A program made the position numbers and the translations under genes. Below are positions 35,948-46,220 of a stretch of 64,000 nt of DNA, piece by piece. The DNA lies in the NCBI RefSeq assembly GCF_018294505.1, contig NC_057802.1, positions 551,265,267-551,329,266 of the forward strand, written 5' to 3'. The notes under the pieces were generated by a model. That model was not told where the DNA came from and searched no databases. It saw only the letters and a list, made by a program, of their open reading frames with translations. The DNA is from Triticum aestivum (taxonomy: Eukaryota > Streptophyta > Magnoliopsida > Poales > Poaceae). Each line of letters begins with the position of its first letter. Position 1 is the first letter of the stretch.

Positions 35948-38451
35948 ATTTTTACATGTTTACACCCTCACTCTGTCCTCTCAAACTCCAGACTTTGTTG
36001 TGTTCAGCAGGCGCCATTCTAAGCCACGTCATCAATTTTCAACCCTTTCTGACATAATTTGTTATTTTTAAAGCATTTACTAATTTGTTTTGAGCTAAAT
36101 GGCCCTGAAATTGAAAAGCACTACAAATGAACTCTGAAAAGGTTGAAACTTGGCATGGTATCATCATTTCACCCGCATAGCATGCGCAAAAAAGTAGAGA
36201 GGGTCACGGCAAAAACTGGATGCACTTCGTGTACAAACTGGACAATCTCTTTCGAAGTATCAGGGTTTCAGACGAAAACTCATCTGTTACACCGGCAATT
36301 CAAAATTTTAATAACTTATTACAACTTCGGACTTTTTTTGCGTTCAGCAGGCGCCATTCAAAGCCACGTCATCAACTTTCAACACTTTCTGACATAATTT
36401 GCTATTTTTAATGCATTTACTGATTTGTTTTGAGCTAAATGGCCCTGAAATTGAAAAGCACTACAAATGAACTCAGAAAATGTTGAAACTTGGCATGGTA
36501 TCATCATTTCACCCGCATAGCATGTGCAAAAAAGTAGAGAGGGTCACGGCAAAAACTGGATGCACTTCGTGTACAAACTGGAAAATCTCTTTCGAAGTAT
36601 CAGGGTTTCGGACGAAAACTCATCTGTTACACCGGCAATTCAAAATTTTAATAACTAATTACAACTCCGGACTTTTTTTGCGTTCAGACAGCGCCATTCA
36701 AAGCCACGTCATCAACTTTCAATCCTTTCAGACATAATTTTCTATTTTTATTGCATTTACTGATTTGTTTTGAGCTAAATGGCCCTGAAATTGAAAAGCA
36801 CTACAAATGAACTCTGAAAAGGTTGAAACTTGGCATGGTATCATCATTTCACCTGCATAGCATGTGCAAAAAATTAGAGAGGGTCACGGCAAAAACTGGA
36901 TGCACTTCATGTACAAACTGTTCAATCTCTTTCGAAGTATCGGGGTTTCGGACGAAAACTCATCTGTTACACCGCCAATTCAAAATTTTAATAACTTGTT
37001 ACAACTCCGAACTTTTTTGTGTGTGTTTAGAAGGCGCCATTCCAAGCCACGTCATCAAATTTCAACCCTTTATGACATAATTTGCTATTTTTAATGCATT
37101 TACTGATTTGTTTTGAGCTAAATGGCCCTGAAATTGAAAAGCACTACAAATGAACTCTGAAAAGGTTGAAACTTGGCATGGTATCATCATTTCACCTGCA
37201 TAGCATGTGAAAAAAAGGAGAGCGGGTCACGGCAAAAACTGGATGCACTTCGTGTACAAACTGGACAATCTCGTTCGAAGTATCAGGGTTTCGGACGAAA
37301 ACTCATCTGTTACACCGGCAATTCAAAATTTTAATAACTAATTACAACTCCGGAATTTTTTTGCGTTCAGAAGGCGCCATTCAAAGCCACGTCATCAACT
37401 TTCAATCCTTTCTGACATAATTTTCTATTTTTAATGCATTTACTGATTTGTTTTGGGCTAAATGACCCTGAAATTGAAAAACACTACAAATGAACTCTGA
37501 AAAGGTTGATACTTGGCATGGTATCATCATTTCACCCGCATAGCATGTGCAAAAAAGTAGAGAGGGTCACGAAAAAAACTGGATGCACTTCGTGTACAAA
37601 CTGGACAATCTCTTTCGAAGTATCAGGGTTTCGGACGAAAACTCATCTGTTACACCGGCAATTCAAAATTTTAATAACTTATTACAACTCCGGACTTTTT
37701 TTGCGTTCAGCAGGCGCCATTCAAAGCCACGTCATCAACTTTCAACCCTTTCTGACATAATTTGCCATTTTTAATGCATTTACTGATTTGATTTGAGCTA
37801 AATGACCCTGAAATTGAAAAGCACTACAAATGAACTCTGAAAAGGTTGAAACTTGGCATGGTATCATCATTTCACCCGCATAGCATGTGCAAAAAAGTAG
37901 AGAGGTTCACGGCAAAAACTGGATGCACTTCGTGTACAAACTGGACAATCTCCTTCGAAGTATCAGGGTTTCGGACGAAAACTCATCTGTTACACCCGCA
38001 ATTCAAAATTTTAATAACTTATTACAACTCCGGACTTTTTTGCGTTCAGCAGGCGCCATTCAAAGCCACGTCATCAACTTTCAACCCTTTTTGACATAAT
38101 TTGCTATTTTTAATGCATTTACTAATTTGTTTTGAGCTAAATGGCCCTGAAATTGAAAAGCACTACAAATGAACTCTGAAAAGGTTGAAACTTGGCAGGG
38201 TATCATCATTTCACCCGCATAGCATGTGCAAAAAAGTAGAGAGGGTCACGGCAAAAACTGGATGCACTTCGTGTACAAACTAGACAATCTCTTTCGAAGT
38301 ATCAGGGTTTCGGACGAAAACTCATCTGTTACACCGGCAATTCAAAATTTTAATAACTTATTACAACTCCAGAAAAGAAAAAAAAACTATATAAAAATTT
38401 ACTCAGAAATAAATAGAAGAAAATAAATAAAGCAGAAAAGAAAAAACTATT
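35948..38451. mobile_element. Left part of outer CACTA element (tandem-repeat block)
   Basis: A block of ~340-bp tandem repeats followed by an A-rich tract with the unit 'aaaactatataaaaatttactcagaaataaatag..'. The same tract resumes at 57917 on the far side of the Helitron, proving continuity. The outer element is called CACTA because the continuation at 57917-59457 has CTTTAGTACCGG inverted repeats of the type seen in subterminal regions of Triticeae CACTA elements. Its CACTA-end is not in the window. Confidence 0.6.
35960..38370 (+). repeat. ~340-bp tandem repeat, about seven units
   Basis: The marker TTGTTTTGAGC recurs (with small changes) at 36085, 36425, 36765, 37108, 37448, 37788 and 38127, giving periods of 340, 340, 343, 340, 340 and 339 bp. 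Units differ by scattered substitutions and small indels. Each unit throws up ~65-85-codon ORFs in two frames because the unit lacks stops there; there is no other sign of coding. Confidence 0.95.
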
Positions 38452-38819
38452 TCTACTCCTAATGGAGCAGTTGGTGAATAGTCTCCACGGTTTATTTTCA
38501 CTCGTTTTTTTCGTCCGGTTTTTTTTCGTCTCACCTCCCATTGCCACCCCTTCACATTGGTTTTTCATCGTCTAATAAAAACTTTCCTAACTAGCAAATT
38601 TTTAAATGGGTAGGAACCGATAGCACTTACCAAACAATGAAATCCAGTTTCATGACAATCAATACTAAAATCTTAACTTTCCTAATGCATCGATGCTTAC
38701 CTTTCCTAACAACCAAATCTTCTATTATTAAAAGGAAATTGGTGAATGATGATTCATCATTCAACTCCTCCATAATGGTACGTTGTGGCCTTCCCACACT
38801 TACCAAAACAATCAATCGC

Positions 38820-39400
38820 ACTTACCAAATCTACTCCTCAACCCACCGCCACTCGCCACTCGCCTTATCCCCTACCACGGTAGCATCAATATCCTCGCCC
38901 CTCGCTTCATCCTATCTTCTCTCAAGGCATCCGCCATGGCGCGCTCCATGTCGCCGATCTTCGGGCTTCAGTGAGGCAGCGATTTGAAGCCTTGGGGCTG
39001 CAGATCAAGGCCTTATGGCGGCGAACTACATGCTGCCTATCGGCTCCGGAGGCGACAGGTCAAACCTTCCTCAGCCTTTCTCTCCCGCACGTTCCATCTC
39101 CATCGTTCTTTTTCGTTGTCCAGTTTTTTTGGTCCAACGCCTAGAATGTGGTGAAACCTCCTCGCTCGCTCGCTCGCTCACGTCTCCCTCCTCTCCTCTC
39201 TCTTGCGACGCTGTCGCCACCACAACGCCAGCTGGACTCCTCCCAGTACCAACATCCACCGATGCCTCGCTATTCTACCCCGCCCGCCGCGGTGAAACCC
39301 TACCTAACTCTTTCTCCATTTCATTGATGCCGCCATCGTCAGCCTCCTTCCATGCCTCCCGCGCCCTTTTGTCACACATCTAGAGATATATGGACTAGAT
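38820..39400. other. GC-rich gene-like block in Helitron, not identified
   Basis: The block looks like the leader and first exon of a gene (CT-rich leader, ATGs at 38937 and 39015, a donor-like GACAG|GTCAAAC at about 39058, (CGCT)n at 39168). The 39015 frame begins MAANYMLPIGSGGDR. I recognise no protein. Capture of a gene start by the Helitron is possible, not shown. Confidence 0.3.
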
Positions 39401-40178
39401 GATTGGAACTAAGCAGGAGCATCTCGTCGCATCTGTCTCACACCGAGTTCCAATCATCGAGGTTTATGTGGTCTTGTGTGGTGAGCAGAGCGGTTGGATT
39501 GATTTCCTTGCCGTTGTTCTACGCCCTCCACTGCATGGGCGAGCAACAGTGGCAATGCGTATGTATGTCAAGGAAATGGATGCATCATGCATGTGTGTAT
39601 GCATATTCACTTGCTTGCTCTTTCCTTGCTGTCATAGAATAGAGCGGCGGGAGAGGCTTTTTTACTGCCAATTCTTTCAAAACTTGCATATTTTGGCCAC
39701 TTAAATATGGTTGCCTATTTATTTGATGTGATCTATCTTTTGTTTTTTCTCCTAAAGATATATGGTTTTGTTTGACTGACCAAAGCGAGTGTACGTTTCA
39801 AAAAGGAGGGCACAAACAGAAGCACGCCAATCGGATCTGAGCCACCTACTATATATATTGCCACTAATGGAGGAAGAGAAGAAGAATTGTTGCCTCTAAT
39901 GGCACGACGCACACGAACAGGTTCCCACCTCTTCCTTTTTTTGAATATTTCTTCATTTTTGGGAGTGTCAAAGTGACATAAGTTATGTGATAATGCATGG
40001 AAAAATCATATAGAGGCATGTATGAACCAACTACACAAGCAGGTCGGAGCTCATGCGGCGTGGAATTTAGGATCAATCATGCATTTTCATAGTTGATGGT
40101 TGATGCACACACAACTTTGGTGACATAGTTGGTAGTTGATGGTTGACTATCCTATGGGTGAACCTAACGCATTCGTAA
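39400..40178. other. Helitron interior, no gene supported
   Basis: Mixed AT-rich sequence with short ORFs on both strands and no recognisable domain. Confidence 0.5.
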
Positions 40179-40253
40179 TTCCCTCTGTAAAGAAATATAA
40201 GAGCGTTTAGATCATAGTGGTCTAAACATTCTTATATTTCTTTACAGAGGGAG
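40179..40253. mobile_element. Short Stowaway-type MITE (75 bp)
   Basis: The ends (TTCCCTCTGTAAAGAAATAT.. and its inverted partner ..AGAAATATAAG type) are almost perfectly complementary over some 35 bases, so the element is nearly one hairpin with a short centre. TA follows on the right; on the left the duplication has changed to AA. Confidence 0.85.
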
Positions 40254-40815
40254 TACATATTATTTTTTGATAATAGATCAATGTTTGCGCTCGTGCTTCA
40301 TTTTCATTAAATCAATCTTTGTCCATGGTATTATTCATATTCCTCTGATTATTGGAGTTGGGAATTAGATTAGGGACAGTGGAAGAACTGCGGGCGGGAT
40401 CATGTGCAGATGGCTTGGGGATATATGTTTGCCTTATATTTTTAGATTACTCTTATTTGCTTATGCATGTCCTTCTACGGATCAGTTTTGGATGTTTGAC
40501 TTCTGGAAGTTCCCTGCTGCACATCCTAACCTCAACTGAAGTCTCACCATCGAGGATGTTCAGGTGCTTGTTGTTCTTCAGTTACTGTTGCTCTTTAGAT
40601 TCATGTCTTAGATATTCTTAGGCCAGAAATCTTATGGAGTTTAATGATCATTCATTTCAACAAATATATGTGATATTTCTGTGTAAAAGGCTGCCTTCCA
40701 AAATTATGGTGATTTGATGTTTCTTTCAACATTATTTTGTTTATAATCTGAATCTGAAGCTAACTATACGTCCTTAAAATGTTGCCAGTTAAGAAGTAGA
40801 AATTTAGTTAGTCCC

Positions 40816-40843
40816 TGTTGGAACCCTAGCCTTGCCCTAGCTC

Positions 40844-40889
<46 letters not shown>

Positions 40890-41377
40890 ACCTCACTCTC
40901 CCGCTCTGGCAATAACCTAGAAGAAGGAGGAGGAAGAAGAAGAACACGATGAACACGGCGAGAGTTTCTGGCGCACGAATGCCACCGCACGAATGGTATT
41001 TTTCCCAAGCAACAAACTCGCCCACAAATGTTACAACGATCACCGTGGCGATCTTATACCCGGGCCAACGCTGGGCCACGACCCGCACGTCTACCCACTA
41101 CTCCGCCTAGTCCGGCCTACTCCGCGTGCCCACGACACGCTCCCGCTCGTGCTTGCCACGCTGAGCCCGCAATAGAGCTGCACGATCACCCCGCCCAGAT
41201 CGCCAACAGCATGGCCTACGCACACACACGTACGGTGTCCACCCACACGGGCACCCCCGTGCACCACACGCACGCGCACACACACAAACACCTACGTCGC
41301 AGACCCGACGCGCCCAATGCGCACCCACACACGCGCCCGACGCGTCTAACCCGTGGCCGCGGCCTATTTGGCCAACA
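40816..41377 (-). mobile_element. 3' LTR of gag-only Copia element
   Basis: 562 bp; contains (CT)20 at 40846-40885 and (CA)-rich stretches at 41220-41310. The other LTR has only a short CT tract, which explains most of the length difference. Confidence 0.9.
40846..40885 (+). repeat. (TC)20 microsatellite
   Basis: Expanded in this LTR compared with its partner at about 55415-55435. Confidence 0.95.
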
Positions 41378-41397
41378 CTCACCCCCCCAGCTGCAAC

Positions 41398-42027
41398 TCA
41401 GAGGATTCCAGGCTCGAGGTCGTCGCCGATCTCCACCAGGAGCACGCGCTCCGCCGCCTGCGCCTTCCGCAGCTTGGGGCACTCGCGCTTGAAATGGCCG
41501 CGCTCGCTGCAGCTGTAGCAGCGTCCGCACCGCTTGCCTCCGCCGCCCAATGTGTCATACTGCCCGCGCCGTCGTCGTCGTGGTCGAGGCCGCCTCCGCC
41601 ATGCCAACGCTGCCGAGTTGCTGCGCCGCAGTCAGCATGAGCTCCTCACCGTCACGCCTACCCCCGTCCTGCCCGCGACGCCAGGTCCGTTCGTCGAATG
41701 CTTTGAGCCGCCCCAAAGCCTCCTCGTACGCCATCTCTTCTACATTGCAAAATTGTTCAATTCCGGCGACGGCAGGGTAGAGGCGGTCCGGGACCGTGTC
41801 CAACATCTTCTTCACGAGCGCAGCGTAGTCGAGCACCGCCCCCAGACCTGCATAGCGCATCGTCATGGTGCCAAGCTTCCCGCGTAGGCTGTCCAAGTCG
41901 TCGTCGTCCGCCATCCGCAGCCGCTCGAACTCGCCGCGGAGCGACGCGAGCCGGGCCGCCCGCACCCGATCAGCGACGACGAAGCGCACCTTGAGGGAGT
42001 CCCATACCTCCTTCGCGGTGGGCTTCT
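41398..42027 (-). pseudogene. Gag (C-terminal part) of gag-only Copia element
   Basis: On the minus strand it reads KPTAKEVWDSLKVRFV ..RAARLASLRGEFERLRMADD ..YAGLGAVLDYAALVKKML, the UBN2-type Copia gag fold, then after a frameshift near 41560-41600 an arginine-rich stretch and a CCHC knuckle CYSCSERGHFKREC, ending at 41398 with ..GDDLEPGIL. The stop falls 20 bases before the LTR, so no protease, integrase or reverse transcriptase follows. Its N-terminal part is at 55108-55342, beyond element A. Confidence 0.85.
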
Positions 42028-42361
42028 GTAAGGGCATTTTTATCCCTTAGTTGGTTTTGGTGATTGATGACAATGCTTTTGCGGACTAATCATGTGCAAC
42101 GAATATTTCAGATATATTGACTAGGCACAAGATGATTTGGTTCCCCTCGAAGGCTATGGAAGACGGCGTTTCTCTTCGTTTCTTTTCGGTGGTATTGAGT
42201 CGTAGGGAAGCCATACTATTAAGAGGGGGTCCGCATTGGAAAGGTTGGGTGGATTCATCATGTACACATCTTCCTTTGCACCTCCTTTCCTCTAGCCTTT
42301 GGAGCATCCTATGTTTTCCTTGTCTATGCAAATATTGCTCTTGCTTGCCGAACTAGGGCGT

Positions 42362-42832
42362 GCGGTAGTACTACTCCTTAGAGCGGTAGTACCGCAGGAC
42401 CTTGCGGTAGTACCGCCCGCTGGTGCGGTAGTACCGCAAGGACCCATGGTAGTACCGCTTCTAGTAAGCGGTAGTACCGTGGTCTCTGACTTAGTTCCGC
42501 AAGTACGCGGCAGTAAGGGGCGGATGTAATTTTTTACATCCGCGCCTCGCGCGGTAGTACCGCTGCTGGCTTACGGTACTACCGCGTCGGGTTTTTGCAT
42601 CGACTCCAACTCTGCGGAAGTAGCCACGGATCTAATTTTTATATCCGTGCCTTCCCATCCCTGGACAGCCCCTGCCTTGCGGTAGTACCGCAAGGGGGAG
42701 CGGTAGTACCGCGCCAGCAATACTACCGCCCTCTGCTTTAGTGCATTTTTGGCTGTTCTGGTCTCTGCTGCATGGGCGGTAGTACCGCGTGCCCCTGCGG
42801 TAGTACCGCACCTCAGGTGCGGTAGTACCGCG
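42362..42832 (+). repeat. Array of GCGGTAGTACCGC dyads in U3 of element A
   Basis: Nine exact copies of GCGGTAGTACCGC (6-bp inverted arms around one base) plus several one- or two-base variants, spaced irregularly, ending about 47 bp before the TATA box. It recurs in the 3' LTR at about 53868-54313 with fewer exact copies. Confidence 0.92.
42520..42543 (+). repeat. Hairpin with T-loop inside dyad array
   Basis: Arms GCGGATGTAA and TTACATCCGC around TTTT; same in the 3' LTR at 54025-54048. A related weaker one (CACGGAT..ATCCGTG) is near 42627-42655. Confidence 0.85.
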
Positions 42833-42878
42833 CTGCGCAGGCTGAGTTGGTGGATAACGGTTGGATTTGTTCTTCCAC

Positions 42879-42885
42879 TATATAA
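42879..42885 (+). promoter_or_regulatory. TATA box of element A 5' LTR
   Basis: CACTATATAAGGGGTG; same at 54361 in the 3' LTR. Confidence 0.7.
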
Positions 42886-43600
42886 GGGGTGTCTTCCTCC
42901 TCTAGTTGAGTATCTCTTTTACCCCAAGCTCCATTTTCGCCCGATCTCCTTCCCTAGCCAATCAAACTTGTTGATTCTCTAGGGATTGGTTGAGAAGGCC
43001 CCGATCTACACTTCCACCAAGAGAAATTTGAATCCCCCCACTAATCCCTTGTGGATCTTGTTACTCTTGGGTGTTTGAGCACCCTAGACGGTTGAGGTCA
43101 CCGCGGAGCCATAGTCCATTGTGGTGAAGCTTCGTGGTATCATTGGGAGCCTCCAATTAAGTTGTGGAGATTGCCCCAACCTTGTTTGTAAAGGTTCGGT
43201 CACCGCCTCCAAGGGCACCAATAGTGGAATCATGGCATCTCGCATTGTGTGAGGGCGTGAGGAGAATATGGTGGCCCTAGTGGCTTCTTGGGGAGCATTG
43301 TGCCTCCACACCGCTCAAATAGAGACGTACTTCTTCTCAAAGGGAAGGAACTTCGGTAACACATCATCGTCTTCACCGGCTCCACTCTTGGTTATCTCGG
43401 GCCTTTTACTTCTGCAAGCTTATTTGTGCTTTATCTCTTGCTTGCGTGTGTGCTTATTGTTGTTGCATCATATAGGTTGCTCACCTAGTTGCATATCTAG
43501 ACAACCTACTTTGATGAAAAGTTTGAATTGGTATAGAAAAGCTAAAAATTTTTAGTTGCCTATTCACCCCCCCCTCTAGTCAACTATATCGATCCTTTCA

Positions 43601-43618
43601 ATTGGTATCAGAGCCTCG
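43601..43618 (+). promoter_or_regulatory. Primer-binding site of element A
   Basis: ATTGGTATCAGAGCCTCG directly after the LTR; tRNA-Met type. Confidence 0.92.
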
Positions 43619-43651
43619 TTTCTTTATTAAGGACTTTACCGTCCAAAGAGT

Positions 43652-46210
43652 ATGGTTGACGTCGTAGACGGTGTGGAGGAGCACTCCGGTGTGAATCCGG
43701 TCTCGTCTACGGGAGATGGGGGAACCGCGGTCTCTCATGAGGAATTCAATGTGGCGTTGGACACATTGAAAACCTCCATGACGACCGAGGTCGAAAGCAT
43801 GTTTAATAAATTCTTAGAAGGGCTTAAACTTTCCACCGCATGGTTGAAAGTGGGTGATCCCGCTAACAAGTTGATGGATGCTACCTCCGACAAGGGGGAA
43901 GCTACTAGCGAGAAAGCTCCTTCTTCTAGTGGTAAAAATGGCACCGACATCTTTGCCCATGTGGAACCTCCACTTGTCTATGGTGGACCGCTTCCTTACA
44001 CTCATTTGAATCATGCTGGACCGACCCCTAAGATTGAGAACAATGTAGAATTTGATTCTTGGGTCTATCGTTTTAAGCGTCATTTAAATCATGTGAACAC
44101 TAACCTTTGGAGAATCATTGAAGAAGGTTTCTATCCGCATGACCGAAGGAACCTCACTCCTAGAGAAGACGTGGATGATCAATTCAATGCGAATGCTCTC
44201 TTCATCATCCAAGAAGCAATCCCACCCGAAGATCTTCCTCATCTTCGGCCCTACACCGTGGCCAAAGATGCTTGGCACCAAGTGGTTTCCCTCTATCGGG
44301 GAAGCGCAAGCATTCAACGCTCCAACTATGAAGTGGTGCAAGATGAAGCCGATGAGTTTGCAATGAAAGAAGATGAAGAACCTCGTGAGCTTTATCGGAG
44401 AGTAACTAAACTCGCGGTCTCTCTCCGAGATCATGGAAGTAAGGACACGGATGACAATTGGATCAAGCGCAAATTCCTCAAGGCAATGATGCCCTACCAC
44501 AAAGCCATGTCCTCCGTCATTCGTCAAAGGCCGGACTTCCACACCTTGTCCTCAAGTGAAGTGTTGGATGAGTTCGTTACTATGAGCATCTTGGACAAGA
44601 CCGCCGACAATGCGGTTCTTCGATCTTAAAGAGTAAAGAAGCCCAACCTTACTCTAAAGGCCAAGGTTAGTATGGAGGAAGAGGATGAAGAGGAAGAAGA
44701 GGAGATCAACCTCGAAGATACGAAGTATGCCTATCATGAACACATGGCGCTTGCTTCAAGGCAATTTTGGAGCAAGAAGAACTCAAGGCCCAACTTCAAC
44801 AAGAACAATTCAAGTGGCGCAAAGGGCAAGCAACGAGTGAGGACTTGCTTCAATTGTGGCAATGTGAGCCACTTTGTTGCGGAGTGCCCTTATGAGAAGA
44901 GGGAAGAAAATGGTGGCAAGCTCATCCGAAAGGACAAGGCCAAGTCGTTCCACAACAAGAGCAACTTCACCAAGAAGACTCCTCCCAAGGCATTGGTGGT
45001 ACAAGAAGAGTACAATGAGGATGATGACGATGAGGAAGATGGTGAGTCGGTTGCCATGGCCTCCGTTGCCATTGCGACGACTCCACGGGTGTCTCTCTTT
45101 GACTCAACCAATGAGAACATCACCGCCAAGTGCCTCATGGCTAAAGCCACCAACAAGGTAACCCCCAACATCAAAACTACCATCATTAATCATCCTTCTT
45201 CGGATAGCATTGATGAACATGAGGGGACAAATGTGGAGGAGAATGAGTTTGAGACCTTTATGGGTAAACTCAAGGGTAAATCCAAGAAGCACTTTGTTGC
45301 TCTCTTGGAACAACTTGGTGAAGCCAATGACATGATCGAGGCTCACGAAGATTCCATCTCTAAGATGGAGTGGCATAGTCGTGACTATGCCGATGAGATT
45401 TCGGATCTTTTCAATGCTCTTGACGAAGAGCGTGGTCTTCGTTTGGCTCTTAAGGAGTCACAGAATGATGATCATGCTAAGTTAAAGGAAGATCTTGATC
45501 ATGCTCTTGTTGTCTCTCGTGTGCTAAACTCAGAGAAGGCAAAGCTTGGGGTTGATCTTGCTAGACTCAAAGAGGAGTTTGACATTCTTGACAAGGCTCA
45601 CAAAGTCTTGAAGGGTGTTCATGCTAGCCTCAAGGAGTCTCATGATCAACTCCAAGTGAAGTTAACCAAGGAGAAAGCCACCTTTCCTCATATGGTGTTA
45701 ATGGATAATGCAAATGCTACTAATCCTTGTTGTGATCATGTGCATCTTGTTGAGGAAAATGCTAAGTTGAAGGAGCAACTTGAGAAAGGCCTTGTGTCAT
45801 GCATACAAGGTGAGAAGAACCTCAACGACCTTTTGAGCAATCAAAAGGAAGTTGTGGCCAAGGAGGGGATTGGGTTCGCACCCAAGCCCAAGAACAAGAA
45901 GAAGAATGACAAGACCAAACGACCTCCTCCTCTCAAGAAAACTTTTGTGAAGGAGGGAGAGGGTGCTTCCAAGGAGAAGAAGAACAATGCGAAGGGTGGC
46001 GGTGTCAAGAAGGGCAATGCCACCACTTCCAACAAAGCCGGCGACTTTAATCCTTCTTATGTGTTATGCCGTGCTAGTGATGGGCATGTTTATGCCAAAT
46101 TTGTTGGTTCTCCTCATGAGTATATTGAATGGTCTATTTGGGTTCCTAAGACCCTTGTTACTAACATCAAAGGACCCATTACAAAATGGGTACCTAAAAC
46201 CAAGCATTGA
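43652..46210 (+). pseudogene. Gag of SIRE-lineage element A
   Basis: From ATG 43652 (MVDVVDGVEEHSGVNPVSST) to TGA 46210, about 852 codons in one frame, interrupted only by TAA at 44627-44629. Order: N-terminal low-complexity part, UBN2-like capsid region (about residues 125-320: FDSWVYRFKRHLNHV.., AKDAWHQVVSLYRGS..), acidic run, CCHC knuckle CFNCGNVSHFVAEC at about 399-412, long coiled coils (about 540-700), and a C-terminal lysine-rich part ending with WVPKTLVTN..GPITKWVPKTK, nearly the same as in element B. I take the TAA as a mutation because the frame continues at once with conserved sequence (RVKKPNLTLKAK). Confidence 0.9.
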
Positions 46211-46220
46211 TCTCTTGTAG

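Larger units (their letters stand above)
42028..43600 (+). mobile_element. 5' LTR of element A
   Basis: 1573 bp. Contains the dyad array 42362-42832, hairpin 42520-42543 and TATA box tatataa at 42879. Followed directly by ATTGGTATCAGAGCC. Confidence 0.95.

Noticed and set aside
36143..38426. Repeated 65-85-codon ORFs (MKLGMVSSFHPHSM.. and MQKSREGHGKNW..)
   Set aside because: They recur once per 340-bp tandem unit in two frames and result from the unit being free of stops; no domain, no start context, no conservation beyond that of the DNA.
38728..38760. Alternative Helitron 5' end at TCTTCTATTATTAAAAGG
   Set aside because: It resembles a Helitron start, but the host junction at 38452 reconstitutes the CACTA A-rich repeat with the sequence after 57916, which this site would not; it could still be a second nested end.
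41028..41492. 154-codon plus-strand ORF in 41.0-41.5 kb
   Set aside because: Spans the LTR and runs opposite to the real gag of the minus-strand element.
42362..42832. CRISPR-like regular short repeats (also 24020-24385, 51365-51524)
   Set aside because: Repeat units are 12-13 bases with irregular spacing of about 5-100 bases, vary in sequence, lie inside LTRs and occur in a plant genome without cas genes.
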